From contig NZ_BCQS01000007.1 in the NCBI RefSeq assembly GCF_001552195.1, forward strand, positions 248,001 to 312,000: a stretch of 64,000 bases of DNA, in the 5' to 3' direction. How positions within the stretch are numbered: the first letter of the stretch is position 1; every line of letters starts with the position of its first letter. Under the pieces are notes generated by a model. It had not been told where the DNA came from. It saw nothing but the letters and a program-made list of their open reading frames with translations, and ran no database searches. Position numbers and translations under genes: made by a program. Below are positions 9,920 to 18,383 of the stretch, one piece after another. The stretch is from Actinomadura latina NBRC 106108 (GTDB lineage Bacteria; Actinomycetota; Actinomycetes; Streptosporangiales; Streptosporangiaceae).

Positions 9920-10921
9920 ATGAGAGCCCGCATCACCGCCGTCGCGGCGCAGCTGCCCGCGCGGACGGTCACCAGCGCCGAGGTCGAGGCCCGCGTCGCG
10001 GCCGAGAGCGCGGGATACCGGCCGCATCCCACGATCGTCGAGCGGATGACCGGCATCCGCGCCCGGCACGTCATGCGCGACGACGAGCAGGCGTCCGACC
10101 TGGCCGTCGCCGCCGCCCGCCGCGTCCTCGCCGAGCGCGCCGCCGAGCCGGCCGCCCTCGACCTGCTGATCTTCGGCTCGGCGTCGCAGGACCTCGTCGA
10201 ACCCGCGACCGCGCACATCGTCGCCGCCAAGCTCGGCGCGACCTGCCCGGTCTTCGACGTGAAGAACGCCTGCAACAGCTTCCTCAACGGGCTGCAGATG
10301 GCGGACGCGCTGATCCGCACCGGGCAGCACGAGCGCGTGCTGGTCTGCACCGGCGAGAGCCCGTCCCGCGCGATCCGCTGGAACGTCCGCGACCGGGCCC
10401 AGTTCGTGGACGCGTTCGCCGGCTACACGCTGTCCGACGGCGGCGCCGCGATGCTGGTCGAGGCCGCCCCCGACGGCGGGATCTTCTACCGCGACTTCGC
10501 CGCCGTCTCCAGCGCCTGGCAGGTCGGGACGCTGCCGGGCGGCGGCTCGATGCACCCCCGCGACCCCGAGTTCGGCTACTTCAGCGGGGACGGGCGGCGC
10601 CTCAAGGACGCGTTCGTCGCCAACGGCCCGGAGATCTTCACGACCGCGCTGGAGAAGACCGGGCTGACCTGGGACGACTTCGCGGTCGTCGCCGTCCACC
10701 AGGTGACGCTGCCCTACCTGGAGGTGCTGCGCTCGATCCTCGGCATCCCGTCCGGCAGGCTCGTCGTGACGCTGCCCGAGCACGGCAACGTCGCGTCCGC
10801 GAGCCTGCCGCTGCAGATCGCCACCGCGCGCGCCGCCGGACGCTGCGGCCCCGGCGACCGCGTCGCGCTGATCGGCCTCGCCGGCGGCGTCAGCCTCGGC
10901 GTCATGTTCGCGGAGCTCTGA
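9920..10921 (+). CDS. 3-oxoacyl-ACP synthase III family protein, OleA-like
   Basis: A 333-residue thiolase-fold condensing enzyme of the KAS III/OleA type. The Cys-His-Asn triad reads Cys118 in VKNACNSFLNG, His260 in VAVHQVTLPY and Asn290 in PEHGNVAS. NACNSFLNG is closer to the NAC-x-FLNG nucleophile loop of OleA than to FabH. OleA condenses two acyl-CoAs head to head to a 2-alkyl-3-ketoacid. I start at ATG 9920; the frame is open from 9878 but the peptide MRARITAVAAQLP is the normal beginning. It is first in a tight run with GT2, P450, adenylate-forming enzyme and reductase, so it probably makes the carbon skeleton that the rest modify. A FabH-like starter synthase is the alternative. Confidence 0.82.
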   Translation: MRARITAVAAQLPARTVTSAEVEARVAAESAGYRPHPTIVERMTGIRARHVMRDDEQASDLAVAAARRVLAERAAEPAALDLLIFGSASQDLVEPATAHIVAAKLGATCPVFDVKNACNSFLNGLQMADALIRTGQHERVLVCTGESPSRAIRWNVRDRAQFVDAFAGYTLSDGGAAMLVEAAPDGGIFYRDFAAVSSAWQVGTLPGGGSMHPRDPEFGYFSGDGRRLKDAFVANGPEIFTTALEKTGLTWDDFAVVAVHQVTLPYLEVLRSILGIPSGRLVVTLPEHGNVASASLPLQIATARAAGRCGPGDRVALIGLAGGVSLGVMFAEL

Positions 10922-10923
10922 TC

Positions 10924-11694
10924 ATGCCGGGTCTTCCTGGAATGCGGCTGTGGGTCGTCATCCCCGCCTACGACGAGGAGCGCTCGATCGGCGCGACGCT
11001 GCGCCGCCTCGCCGAGCAGACCGACACCGGCTTCGCGCTGGTCGTCGTCGACAACGGCAGCACGGACGGGACGGCGCAGGTCGTCAAGGAGTTCGCGGCC
11101 GGGCACCCGGCGTTCGACGTCCGGATCGTCCACGAACCGGAGAAGGGGACGGGCGCCGCCGCCGACACGGGCGTCCGGCACGCCATCGGCGCCGGCGCCA
11201 CGCACGTCGCCCGCACCGACGCCGACTGCCTGCCGCACCGCGGCTGGGTCGCGGCGGTGAAGCGTGCCTTCGGCGACGGGCTGGAGATGGTGTCCGGCCC
11301 GCTGCTGCCCCGCACCGACGAGTTCGCGCTGAAGTTCTGGGAGCGGCGGCTGCTGCCCGCCGTCATCGACGTCGCCGCCCTTTTCGGACGATTCCGCCCC
11401 GGCAACCAGGACCCGCTCTACCTGGGCCCGTACGTGATGATGCCGGGCTGCAACGTCGCCATCACCGCGGACCTGTACGAGCGGGCGGGCGGCTTCCCGC
11501 GCACCCGCATCGAAGACGTCCACGAGGACCGCGCGCTCGTCAACCGCGTCCGCTACATCACCGACGCCTACGGCCTGCGCGAGGACGTGACCGTGTACGG
11601 GTCGGTGCGCCGGCTGCGCGCGTTCGGCCTGGTCAGGACGCTCGGCTGGTACGCCGACCACCGCTACCGCCCGCCCGTCGTGGACATCCGGTGA
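10924..11694 (+). CDS. Glycosyltransferase family 2 (GT-A)
   Basis: A 256-residue GT-A protein. The nucleotide-binding start is WVVIPAYDEERSIGATL, followed by VVDNGSTDGT and the DxD-type metal motif in ARTDADC near residues 97-103. No membrane segment is obvious, so it should act on the cytosolic side. It begins two bases after the KAS III stop (ATG 10924; ATG 10942 is also possible) and overlaps the next P450 by four bases (GTGA). It could glycosylate the lipid product of the cluster. An alternative is that it works like a polyprenyl-phosphate mannosyltransferase. Family is sure, acceptor unknown. Confidence 0.85.
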   Translation: MPGLPGMRLWVVIPAYDEERSIGATLRRLAEQTDTGFALVVVDNGSTDGTAQVVKEFAAGHPAFDVRIVHEPEKGTGAAADTGVRHAIGAGATHVARTDADCLPHRGWVAAVKRAFGDGLEMVSGPLLPRTDEFALKFWERRLLPAVIDVAALFGRFRPGNQDPLYLGPYVMMPGCNVAITADLYERAGGFPRTRIEDVHEDRALVNRVRYITDAYGLREDVTVYGSVRRLRAFGLVRTLGWYADHRYRPPVVDIR

Positions 11695-12848
11695 ACTGGG
11701 AGCAGCGGCTCTACACGACCGCGCACCCGTTCGCCTACCCGCTGCTGCGCGCGGTCGCCCGGCGCGGCCCGGTCGTCCGCGTGCCCGGCGTCGGCGTGGT
11801 CGTGAACGACGCCCGCCTGGCCCGCGAGGTCCTGATGGACGGCGAGACGTTCCGCAAGGACGGCCCCGGCTCGCCCGGGGAGCTGTGGACGCCGGTGCTG
11901 GGCCCGTCCGTCCTGCTCAACATGGAGGGCGAGGCGCACCGGGCGCTCCGCCGCCGCCTCACCGACCTGTTCGTCCCGTCCTACACCGAGGCGCTGTGCG
12001 CACGCGTCCTGGCGGAACCCCTGGAACGGCTGACCGGCAGCCTCCGGCGCGGCGCGACGATCGACCTGGTCGACTTCGCCCGCGTCATGGCGGGCACGGT
12101 GATCGGCGAGGTCATCGGCCTCGAAGGCGGGACGGAGGCGGCCTACCGGGACCTCTTCGAGCAGGGCGAGCGGATCGTCGCGATGGTGTCGCTGCGGACG
12201 CGCCGGCTGTCGCCGTCCCAGCTGCGGCGCGCCCGCGACGTGCTCGGCCCGCTCGGCGACATCGCGGCGAAGGCGTACCTGGCCGGGGACGAGTCGACGG
12301 TCATGGGGCGGATGCGGGTGCTCGGCCTGTCCGAGGACGAGGCGCGCGGCGCGGCCGGCGCCTTCTTCCTGACCGGCACCGAGACCGTCGCGACGCTGCT
12401 GCCCCGCCTGATCGCCCTCCTCGCCGACCACGGTCAGCTGATGCGCGTCGCCCGCGACCTCTCGCTGCTCGACCGGGCCGTCGAGGAGGCCCTGCGGGTG
12501 ACGACGCCGACGCCGGTGATGCTGCGCAGCGTGCACCGGCCCGCCGCGGTGGGGGACGTCGCGATCCGCCCCGGCGACCGGGTGCTGATCGCCACGCACA
12601 ACTGCTGCCGCGCGTACGGCCCGTTCGACCTGGACCGCCCGCACCCGCCCGAGCTGCGCCGCCTGTGGTTCGGCGCGGGGCCGCACTTCTGCATCGGCTA
12701 CCCGCTGGCCATGTCGCAGATCCGCCTGGCCGCCCGGACCCTCCTGGGCGAGGCGCCCCTTTCGATCACACGCCGGGCCGCGGCGCGGAACGTGCTGATC
12801 CCGACCTACCGGTACCTGGCCGTCCGGTCGGAGCGGGGCACGCGATGA
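11691..12848 (+). CDS. Cytochrome P450 in the OleA/C/D-like cluster
   Basis: A 385-residue P450 starting at GTG 11691, which overlaps the GT2 stop as GTGA. The I-helix reads FFLTGTETVATLL (a Gly-Thr-Glu-Thr core), ExxR is EALR, and the heme loop is FGAGPHFCIGYPLA with Cys near 334. The FCIG-YPLAMSQ segment departs from the usual LARxE after the cysteine. It is paralogous to the P450 at 8533 and shares a four-base ATGA overlap with the adenylate-forming enzyme, so it is translated as part of the cluster. It likely oxidises the acyl or lactone product; an electron-transfer partner is not encoded here. Confidence 0.87.
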   Translation: MNWEQRLYTTAHPFAYPLLRAVARRGPVVRVPGVGVVVNDARLAREVLMDGETFRKDGPGSPGELWTPVLGPSVLLNMEGEAHRALRRRLTDLFVPSYTEALCARVLAEPLERLTGSLRRGATIDLVDFARVMAGTVIGEVIGLEGGTEAAYRDLFEQGERIVAMVSLRTRRLSPSQLRRARDVLGPLGDIAAKAYLAGDESTVMGRMRVLGLSEDEARGAAGAFFLTGTETVATLLPRLIALLADHGQLMRVARDLSLLDRAVEEALRVTTPTPVMLRSVHRPAAVGDVAIRPGDRVLIATHNCCRAYGPFDLDRPHPPELRRLWFGAGPHFCIGYPLAMSQIRLAARTLLGEAPLSITRRAAARNVLIPTYRYLAVRSERGTR

Positions 12849-14356
12849 CACTGGTCCGGAGACTGCTCGATCAGGCCGCCCGGACGCCGGACGCCGTCGC
12901 GCTGGTCTCGGGGGACGGCGCGGAGCTGGCGTACGGCGAGCTGCGGCGGCGGGTCCTGGCCGTCCGGCACGGGCTGCTGTCGGACGGGCTCGCGCCGGGT
13001 GACGGGGTGCTGTTCTCGGTCCGGCCGTCGCCGGAGTCGCTCGTCCTGGCGCTGGGCGTGGTCGCGGCCGGGGGAGTGGTCGTCTTCGCCGACCCCGGCG
13101 CCGGACCCGAGATGTTCACCGCGCGGCTGCGGCTGGCGCGTCCGCGCTGGTCGGCGGCGGAGTCCGTGCTGTACGCGGGCAGCCGGCTGCGTCCCGTCCG
13201 GGCCTACGCGCGGCGGCGCGGGCTGCTGCTGCCGAACCTCGCCGACCTCCAGATCCCGGGTGAGGGCCCGATGCGGCACATCCGCGTCGGACGCCGCCTG
13301 CCGGGCGTGCCGCGCGGCGCCCTGCCGTTCGCCCGCCTGATCCGCGGGGACGCCCCGGAGCCCGGCCGGGACACCGACCCGGACGCGCCCGCCGCAGTGA
13401 TCTTCACCTCGGGGACGACGGCGAACCCGCGCGCGGTCGTCCACACGCAGGCATCCCTCGCCGCCGCGCTCGACCTGTTCCGGACCCGGCTGCCCCTCGG
13501 CCCCGGCGACGTCGTGCACACCGACCAGCTCATGCTCGGCCTGCCGACGCTGATCGCGGGAGCCCGCTGGTCGATGCCGCCGCTGTTCTGCTCGCCCGCC
13601 GACTTCGCCCGGCTGATGCGGGAACGCGAGGCCACGCACACGTTCTGCGTCCCTGTCCACTTGGCGGAGATCCTTGACGTCGCTCCGGAACTGCCGCCGG
13701 CCGTCCGGTACGTCCTGCTCGGTGCCGCGCCCGCGCCCGCGCCGATCCTGCGGCGGGCGGCCGCGGCGGCGCCGTCCGCCGAAGTCCTGTCCGTGTACGC
13801 GATGACGGAGATCCTGCCGGTGGCGATCGCCTCGGCGGAAGAGAAGCTCGCCCACGCGGACTCGGGATCAGGTGACCTCCTGGGCGCGCCATTGCCCGGT
13901 GTGGGCGCACGCCTGGCGGATGACGGCGAACTGCTGCTGTCCGGCCCGAACCTGTGCCGCGGCTACCTGGGCGCCGACCCCATCGCCGAACTCCCGACGG
14001 GCGACCTGGCCCGCGTGGACGAAGGACGCCTCGTCCTCATCGGCCGCAAGAAGGACATGCTGATCCGGGGCAAGTTCAACCTCTATCCCGGCCTTTACGA
14101 ACCGTCGATCGCGGCCCTCCCCGACGTGGTGGAAGCCGCCATCGTAGGCGTCCCTGACCCGCAGACCGGGGACGAAGAAGTCGTGCTGGCCGTAGTGGGG
14201 CCGCCCCACCTGCCCGACCGGCTCCACCGCGCCCTTCCGGACGTCATCGACCACGACGCGCTGCCCGACCGCATCGTCGTCCTCGACGAACTGCCCCGCT
14301 CCGGCCGCACCCGCAAACTGGACCGCGACCGGCTCCGCGGCATGGTGACGCGATGA
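12845..14356 (+). CDS. Adenylate-forming enzyme, OleC (beta-lactone synthetase)-like
   Basis: A 503-residue ANL-superfamily enzyme. The P-loop-like A3 motif is IFTSGTTANPRAVVHT (about residues 180-195), A5 is VYAMTEILP, A7 is TGDLARVDEGRL, A8 is GRKKDMLIRGKFNLYP, and the A10 lysine lies in SGRTRKLDR. The stretch VVFADPGAG followed by an Arg-rich segment resembles the VLVDPGMG region of OleC. OleC adenylates a 2-alkyl-3-hydroxyacid and closes it to a beta-lactone. Starts at ATG 12845 (ATGA overlap with the P450) and overlaps the reductase the same way. The OleC assignment rests on context plus this motif; an ordinary acyl-CoA or acyl-AMP ligase remains possible. Confidence 0.78.
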   Translation: MTLVRRLLDQAARTPDAVALVSGDGAELAYGELRRRVLAVRHGLLSDGLAPGDGVLFSVRPSPESLVLALGVVAAGGVVVFADPGAGPEMFTARLRLARPRWSAAESVLYAGSRLRPVRAYARRRGLLLPNLADLQIPGEGPMRHIRVGRRLPGVPRGALPFARLIRGDAPEPGRDTDPDAPAAVIFTSGTTANPRAVVHTQASLAAALDLFRTRLPLGPGDVVHTDQLMLGLPTLIAGARWSMPPLFCSPADFARLMREREATHTFCVPVHLAEILDVAPELPPAVRYVLLGAAPAPAPILRRAAAAAPSAEVLSVYAMTEILPVAIASAEEKLAHADSGSGDLLGAPLPGVGARLADDGELLLSGPNLCRGYLGADPIAELPTGDLARVDEGRLVLIGRKKDMLIRGKFNLYPGLYEPSIAALPDVVEAAIVGVPDPQTGDEEVVLAVVGPPHLPDRLHRALPDVIDHDALPDRIVVLDELPRSGRTRKLDRDRLRGMVTR

Positions 14357-15279
14357 GGATCGCGGTGACCGGAGCATCAGGCTTCGTGGGCGGCGCGGTC
14401 TGCCGGGCCCTGACCGCCCAGGGCATCACGGCGCACGCATTCGGCCGCCGTCCGGCCGTCCCCGCGACCCGCCTGGGCGACGCGCCCTACCGGTCATGGG
14501 ACCTGACCCGCGGCCCGCTCAAAGACGCCCCCCGCGTGGACGCGGTCATCCACTGCGCGGGCAGCGTCACCGACTGGGGACCGGCGTCCGCCCTCTTCGC
14601 CGCCAACCTCACGGGCACCCGCAACGCCCTCGCGACATTTCCGGACGCGCGGTTCGTGCACGTCAGCACCGCGAGCGTGTACGACCCGTACCGTCCCAGC
14701 GTCATGGTGCGCGAGGACGAGGCGCCGGTATCCCGCTACATGAACGCCTACGGCGCCTCGAAGGCCGCCGCCGAACGCCTCGCACAGGACCATGGCGCGA
14801 TCGTCCTGCGCCCCCACGCGGTCTACGGTCCGGGCGACACGACGCTCCTGCCGCGCGTCCTCTCGGCGGTGCGCGGCCCGCTCCTGCCCGCCGTGGGAAC
14901 CGGCCGCCAGCGCGTCAGCCTGACGTCGATCGGCAACCTGGTCCAAGCCTGCGTCCTGGCCGCGACGGGCCCGGTGACCTCGGGCGTCTTCAACATCGCG
15001 GACGCGGCGCCGGTCACGATCGACGACGCGTTCCGCGACATCCTCCGCGAACGCGGCATCAGGGCGCGACCGGTCTACCTTCCCACCGGCGTGGCCCGCC
15101 CGCTGGCGGCCCTCGCCGAAGGCGCGTTCCTGCTGGCCCGCCGCCCGGAACCGCCGCGCATCACCCGCTACGCGATCAGCCACCTGGCCCTGGAGCGCAC
15201 CCTCGACATCACCGCCGCCGGGGAGGTCCTCGGCTACGACCCGCGCCCGACGTCCTTCGCGGGCGCCGCCGGCTGGTGA
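14353..15279 (+). CDS. NAD(P)-dependent extended SDR, OleD-like reductase
   Basis: A 308-residue extended short-chain dehydrogenase of the 3-beta-HSD/epimerase type. The cofactor loop is GASGFVGG at residues 7-14, the catalytic Ser lies in VSTASVY, and the Tyr/Lys pair in YGASK (about 134-138). OleD reduces the 2-alkyl-3-ketoacid made by OleA before OleC acts, and this protein has that fold and place. It overlaps the adenylate-forming gene by four bases and ends the run; two inverted repeats begin two bases after its stop. A sugar epimerase is the alternative, given the GT2 in the cluster, but the KAS III and ligase neighbours favour ketoacid reduction. Confidence 0.8.
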   Translation: MRIAVTGASGFVGGAVCRALTAQGITAHAFGRRPAVPATRLGDAPYRSWDLTRGPLKDAPRVDAVIHCAGSVTDWGPASALFAANLTGTRNALATFPDARFVHVSTASVYDPYRPSVMVREDEAPVSRYMNAYGASKAAAERLAQDHGAIVLRPHAVYGPGDTTLLPRVLSAVRGPLLPAVGTGRQRVSLTSIGNLVQACVLAATGPVTSGVFNIADAAPVTIDDAFRDILRERGIRARPVYLPTGVARPLAALAEGAFLLARRPEPPRITRYAISHLALERTLDITAAGEVLGYDPRPTSFAGAAGW

Positions 15280-15280
15280 T

Positions 15281-15327
15281 CGTCAACCTCGGGTTGACGA
15301 TGTCCGACCGTCAACCTATGGTTGACG
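15281..15327 (+). promoter_or_regulatory. Two tandem palindromes overlapping a promoter for a leaderless transcript
   Basis: CGTCAACC-N3-GGTTGACG occurs perfectly at 15281-15299 and again at 15309-15327, 28 bases centre to centre. A -35 TTGACG (15294-15299) lies in the first and a -10 TATGGT (15317-15322) in the second, 17 bases apart. Transcription would then begin about 15329, the A of the start codon, so the message would be leaderless. Repressor binding at either copy would block the polymerase, so autoregulation by the HTH protein that follows is likely. Confidence 0.7.
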
Positions 15328-15328
15328 T

Positions 15329-16060
15329 ATGACCGAACCCACGCAGTCCAACGTCCAGGTCCGGCTGGACGACCTGATCAACGCGATCAAGAAGGTCCAC
15401 CCCGACGCGCTCGAACAGCTCACCAGCGCGGTCCTCGCCGCCGAGCACCTGGGCGAGGTCGCCGACCACCTCATCGGCCACTTCGTCGACCAGGCCCGGT
15501 GCTCCGGTGCGTCCTGGACCGACATCGGCAAGAGCATGGGCGTCAGCAAGCAGGCCGCGCAGAAGCGCTTCGTCCCCAAGGGGGCGTCCCCCGACCTCGA
15601 CCCGTCCCAGGGCTTCTCCCGGTACACCGTCCGCGCCCGCAACGTCGTCATCGCCTCGCAGAACGAGGCCCGCGCCGCCGGCAGCGCCGAGATCACCCCC
15701 GCCCACCTCGTCCTGGGCCTGATCTCCGAACCCGAGGCGCTCGCGGCCAAGGCCATCACCGGGCAGGACGTCCTGCTGGACACCGTCCGCCAGGCCGCCA
15801 CCGCCGCGCTGCCGCCGGAGTCCGCCGACGTCCCGGCGCTCATCCCCTTCGACCAGGACGCCAAGAAGGCCCTCGAACTGACCTTCCGCGAGGCCCTCCG
15901 CCTCGGCCACAACTACATCGGCACCGAGCACATCCTGCTCGCCCTCCTCGAACACGAGAACGGCACCGGCCTCCTCTCCGGGCTCGGCATCGACAAGGCG
16001 GCCGCCGAAGCCGACATCACCGCGGCCCTCACCGCACTGACCGGAGAGCAGAACCGCTGA
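15329..16060 (+). CDS. HTH and Clp-N repeat domain protein, probable autoregulator
   Basis: A 243-residue protein. An N-terminal helical region includes a sigma-4-like helix-turn-helix, SWTDIGKSMGVSKQAAQKRF (about residues 62-81). Two Clp N-terminal repeats follow, beginning at FSRYTVRARNVV (about 96) and FDQDAKKALELT (about 170); the second ends with GTEHILLALL. Clp-N repeats bind substrate proteins or adaptors in ClpA/ClpC. Here there is no ATPase domain, so the protein may sense misfolded or modified proteins and regulate DNA accordingly. The ATG directly follows two perfect palindromes. No ribosome site is visible, consistent with leaderless translation. The biological role is not established. 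Confidence 0.82.
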   Translation: MTEPTQSNVQVRLDDLINAIKKVHPDALEQLTSAVLAAEHLGEVADHLIGHFVDQARCSGASWTDIGKSMGVSKQAAQKRFVPKGASPDLDPSQGFSRYTVRARNVVIASQNEARAAGSAEITPAHLVLGLISEPEALAAKAITGQDVLLDTVRQAATAALPPESADVPALIPFDQDAKKALELTFREALRLGHNYIGTEHILLALLEHENGTGLLSGLGIDKAAAEADITAALTALTGEQNR

Positions 16061-16068
16061 ATCGCGAC

Positions 16069-16100
16069 CGGCGGCGCCCGATGATTTCCGGACGCCGCCG
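16069..16100 (+). terminator. Probable hairpin terminator
   Basis: CGGCGGCG pairs with CGCCGCCG across a 16-base loop immediately after the Clp-N gene. There is no U-tract, which is common for high-GC actinomycete terminators. Confidence 0.4.
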
Positions 16101-16114
16101 AAGTCCGAACAGGC

Positions 16115-16975
16115 ATGGAGAAGCTCATCACCGCCAACGGCGTCGACCTCTGCACCGAGACCTTCGGCGATCCCGCCGACGTGCCCGTGCTGCTCATCGG
16201 GAACACGATGCTCACCTGGCCCGACGCCCTCTGCGAGCGCCTTGCGGCCCTGCGCCGGTTCGTCGTCCGCTACGACCTGCGCGGCACCGGCCACTCGGCG
16301 GCCGCCGCCCCGGAGGCGCCGTCCCACACCCTCCGCGACCTGGTCGCGGACGCGGCGGCCCTGCTCGACGCCCTCGGCCTGCCCCGCGCGCACGTGGCCG
16401 GCGCCGGTCCCGGCGGCTGGATCGCCCAGCTCCTCGCCCTCGACCACCCCGCCCGCGTCGCCTCCCTCACCCTGATCGGCACGCGGCCCACCGCCCCCGG
16501 CCCGGCCGACCCCGACCTGCCCGACCACGCGCCCGAACTCATGGAGCACTTCATGAGCCCGCCGCGCGTCGACTGGACGGACCGCGCCTCCGTCATCGCC
16601 TTCCTCCTGGAGAACGCCCGCCGCATGGGCGGCCGCGACTTCGACGAGGACGAGTCGCGCGCGGACATCGAACGCGTCTACGACCGCACCCGCTTCGGCG
16701 ACGACCAGGGCGCCGCCCACCGCGCCGACCAGATGGCCACCGCGTTCGCCGCGCTGGACTGCGGCCCCCGCTGGCGCGAACGCCTCCCCGGCATCACCGC
16801 CCCGACCCTGGTCATCCACGGTGAGGACGACCTCTTCTTCCCCATCGGCAACGCCGAGGCCCTGGCCGCCGAGATCCCGAAGGCCGCCCTGCTCACCCTC
16901 CCCGGCACGGGGAGCGGGCTCCCGCGCCGAACCTGGCCCGCGGTCATCCCGGCCCTCCTCCAGCACACGTCCTGA
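16115..16975 (+). CDS. Alpha/beta-hydrolase-fold protein lacking catalytic Ser and His
   Basis: A 286-residue alpha/beta hydrolase by fold: RYDLRGTGHS after strand 4, a nucleophile elbow at residues 96-100, and an HGEDD acid turn near the C-terminus. The elbow reads G-A-G-P-G, so the nucleophile position (98) is glycine instead of Ser, Cys or Asp. The histidine loop reads GTGSGLPR where relatives have GxGHxLPR, so the base position (267) is serine. Two of three catalytic residues are gone although the frame is intact, which suggests a binding protein or pseudoenzyme. It starts 54 bases after the Clp-N gene, and its 3' end overlaps the convergent MFS gene by 32 bases. Confidence 0.75.
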   Translation: MEKLITANGVDLCTETFGDPADVPVLLIGNTMLTWPDALCERLAALRRFVVRYDLRGTGHSAAAAPEAPSHTLRDLVADAAALLDALGLPRAHVAGAGPGGWIAQLLALDHPARVASLTLIGTRPTAPGPADPDLPDHAPELMEHFMSPPRVDWTDRASVIAFLLENARRMGGRDFDEDESRADIERVYDRTRFGDDQGAAHRADQMATAFAALDCGPRWRERLPGITAPTLVIHGEDDLFFPIGNAEALAAEIPKAALLTLPGTGSGLPRRTWPAVIPALLQHTS

Positions 16976-18359
16976 CCGGGGCGGGCGGGGAGGCGCGCCG
17001 CGGCCGGGCGGCCTCCCGGCGGTGGACGAGGAGCCAGGCGACCAGGGCCCCGGCGAGGTAGGCGGTGCCGACGAGGCCGAACGAGACGGCGGCTCCGGTG
17101 GCCCAGCCGGGCGCGGCGGCCAGGACGGCGCCGATGGAGGCGATGCCGATGAGGGAGCCGGTCTGCCTGTTGGCGTTGAGCACCGAACCGGCGATGCCGG
17201 CGTGCCGGGTACCCGCGGCGTCCATCATGGCCGCCGTCATGGCGGGAGCGGTGAGGCCGCCCGCGACGCCGGTCGCGCCGAGGGCGGCGGCGGCCGTCCA
17301 CCACGGGGTCGAGGGCGAGAGGGCGACGAGGCTCAGCGAGGCCGCGCCTGCGACCAGCAGGGAGACGGTGAGGAGCGGACCGGCCGCGACGCGTCCGGAG
17401 ACGCGGGTGAAGGCGATGTTGCCGGCCGGGATGAAGGCCGTGAGCGGCAGCAGCATCAGCCCCGCCTGGAGCGGGCTCGCGCCGCGGACGTGCTGGACGT
17501 ACAGGCCGACCAGGAAGAGCGAGCCGTAGAACGCGGCGTTGAACAGGAAGCCCACGGCGTTGGCGCCGGTGAACCGGGCGCCGCGGAACAGCGACCAGGG
17601 CATCACCTGGTCGGCCGTCCGGCGCTCACGTCCGATGAGCAGGCCGGTGGCGAGCACCGCGGCGGCGGTCGCACCGATCACCGGGGCCGTGAGCCAGCCG
17701 AGCTGCGGGCCTTCGATCAGTGCGAAGCTGAGGCCGGCCAGCAGCACGATGACGGCGGCGTGCCCGGCGACCGCCAGCGGCTGGGCGTCGCCGTCGGCGG
17801 CGGCGAGGTGCCGGCGGGCGAGGAGGATGCCGGCGATGCCGATCGGCAGGTTGATCAGGAAGATGCTCGGCCAGCCGAACGCGCCGACCATGACGCCGCC
17901 GATCGTCGGGCCCAGCGCCATGGACGAGGAGACCACCGCCGACCAGACGCCGAGCGCCCTGGCGCGTTCCCGGGCGTCGGGGAAGGCCCGCACCAGCAGC
18001 GCGAGCGAACTCGGCATGAACAGCGCCGCCCCGGCCCCCTGCAGGAGCCGCGCCGCGATCAGGACCTCGATGCCCGGTGCCAGCGCGGAGGCCAGCGACG
18101 CGACACCGAAGATCCCCATGCCCCACACGTAGACCCGCCTCGCGCCCAGCCGGTTCGCCAGGCCGCCGCCCAGCATCAGCAGTGCGGCGAAGCTGAGGAC
18201 GTAGCCGTCCACGGCCCAGGTGAGCCGGGGCAGAGAGGCGTGCAGGCTCACCTGGATCGTGGCCCCGGCCACCTGCATCACCGTGGCGTCCAGGCTCGCC
18301 ATGACGAACCCGGTCGCCAGTGCCGTGATCTTCATCGGTCCCGGCGGAATCCTGGACAT
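16944..18359 (-). CDS. MFS drug-efflux transporter, DHA2 (EmrB/QacA) family
   Basis: A 471-residue multispanning exporter with about 14 predicted membrane segments. The DHA2 signature after helix 1 is present as SLDATVMQVAGATIQ. The motif A loop after helix 2 is degenerate (GGGLANRLGARRVYVWG). The helix-5 antiporter motif C is represented by GPTIGGVMVGAFGWPSIFLI. It would exchange protons for a drug or metabolite. I start at ATG 18359, because the upstream 27-codon extension runs through the operators. It is divergent from a TetR gene with three operator-like repeats between them, the standard layout of a ligand-induced pump. The substrate is unknown. Confidence 0.88.
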   Translation of the reverse strand: MSRIPPGPMKITALATGFVMASLDATVMQVAGATIQVSLHASLPRLTWAVDGYVLSFAALLMLGGGLANRLGARRVYVWGMGIFGVASLASALAPGIEVLIAARLLQGAGAALFMPSSLALLVRAFPDARERARALGVWSAVVSSSMALGPTIGGVMVGAFGWPSIFLINLPIGIAGILLARRHLAAADGDAQPLAVAGHAAVIVLLAGLSFALIEGPQLGWLTAPVIGATAAAVLATGLLIGRERRTADQVMPWSLFRGARFTGANAVGFLFNAAFYGSLFLVGLYVQHVRGASPLQAGLMLLPLTAFIPAGNIAFTRVSGRVAAGPLLTVSLLVAGAASLSLVALSPSTPWWTAAAALGATGVAGGLTAPAMTAAMMDAAGTRHAGIAGSVLNANRQTGSLIGIASIGAVLAAAPGWATGAAVSFGLVGTAYLAGALVAWLLVHRREAARPRRASPPAPVRTCAGGGPG

Positions 18360-18383
18360 GGTCGACCTCGCGTTCCCGGTACT

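Noticed and set aside
16115..16975. The alpha/beta hydrolase as the missing OleB of the ole-like cluster
   Set aside because: OleB uses an Asp nucleophile in a haloalkane dehalogenase-like elbow; this protein has Gly there and lies beyond a separate regulator gene.
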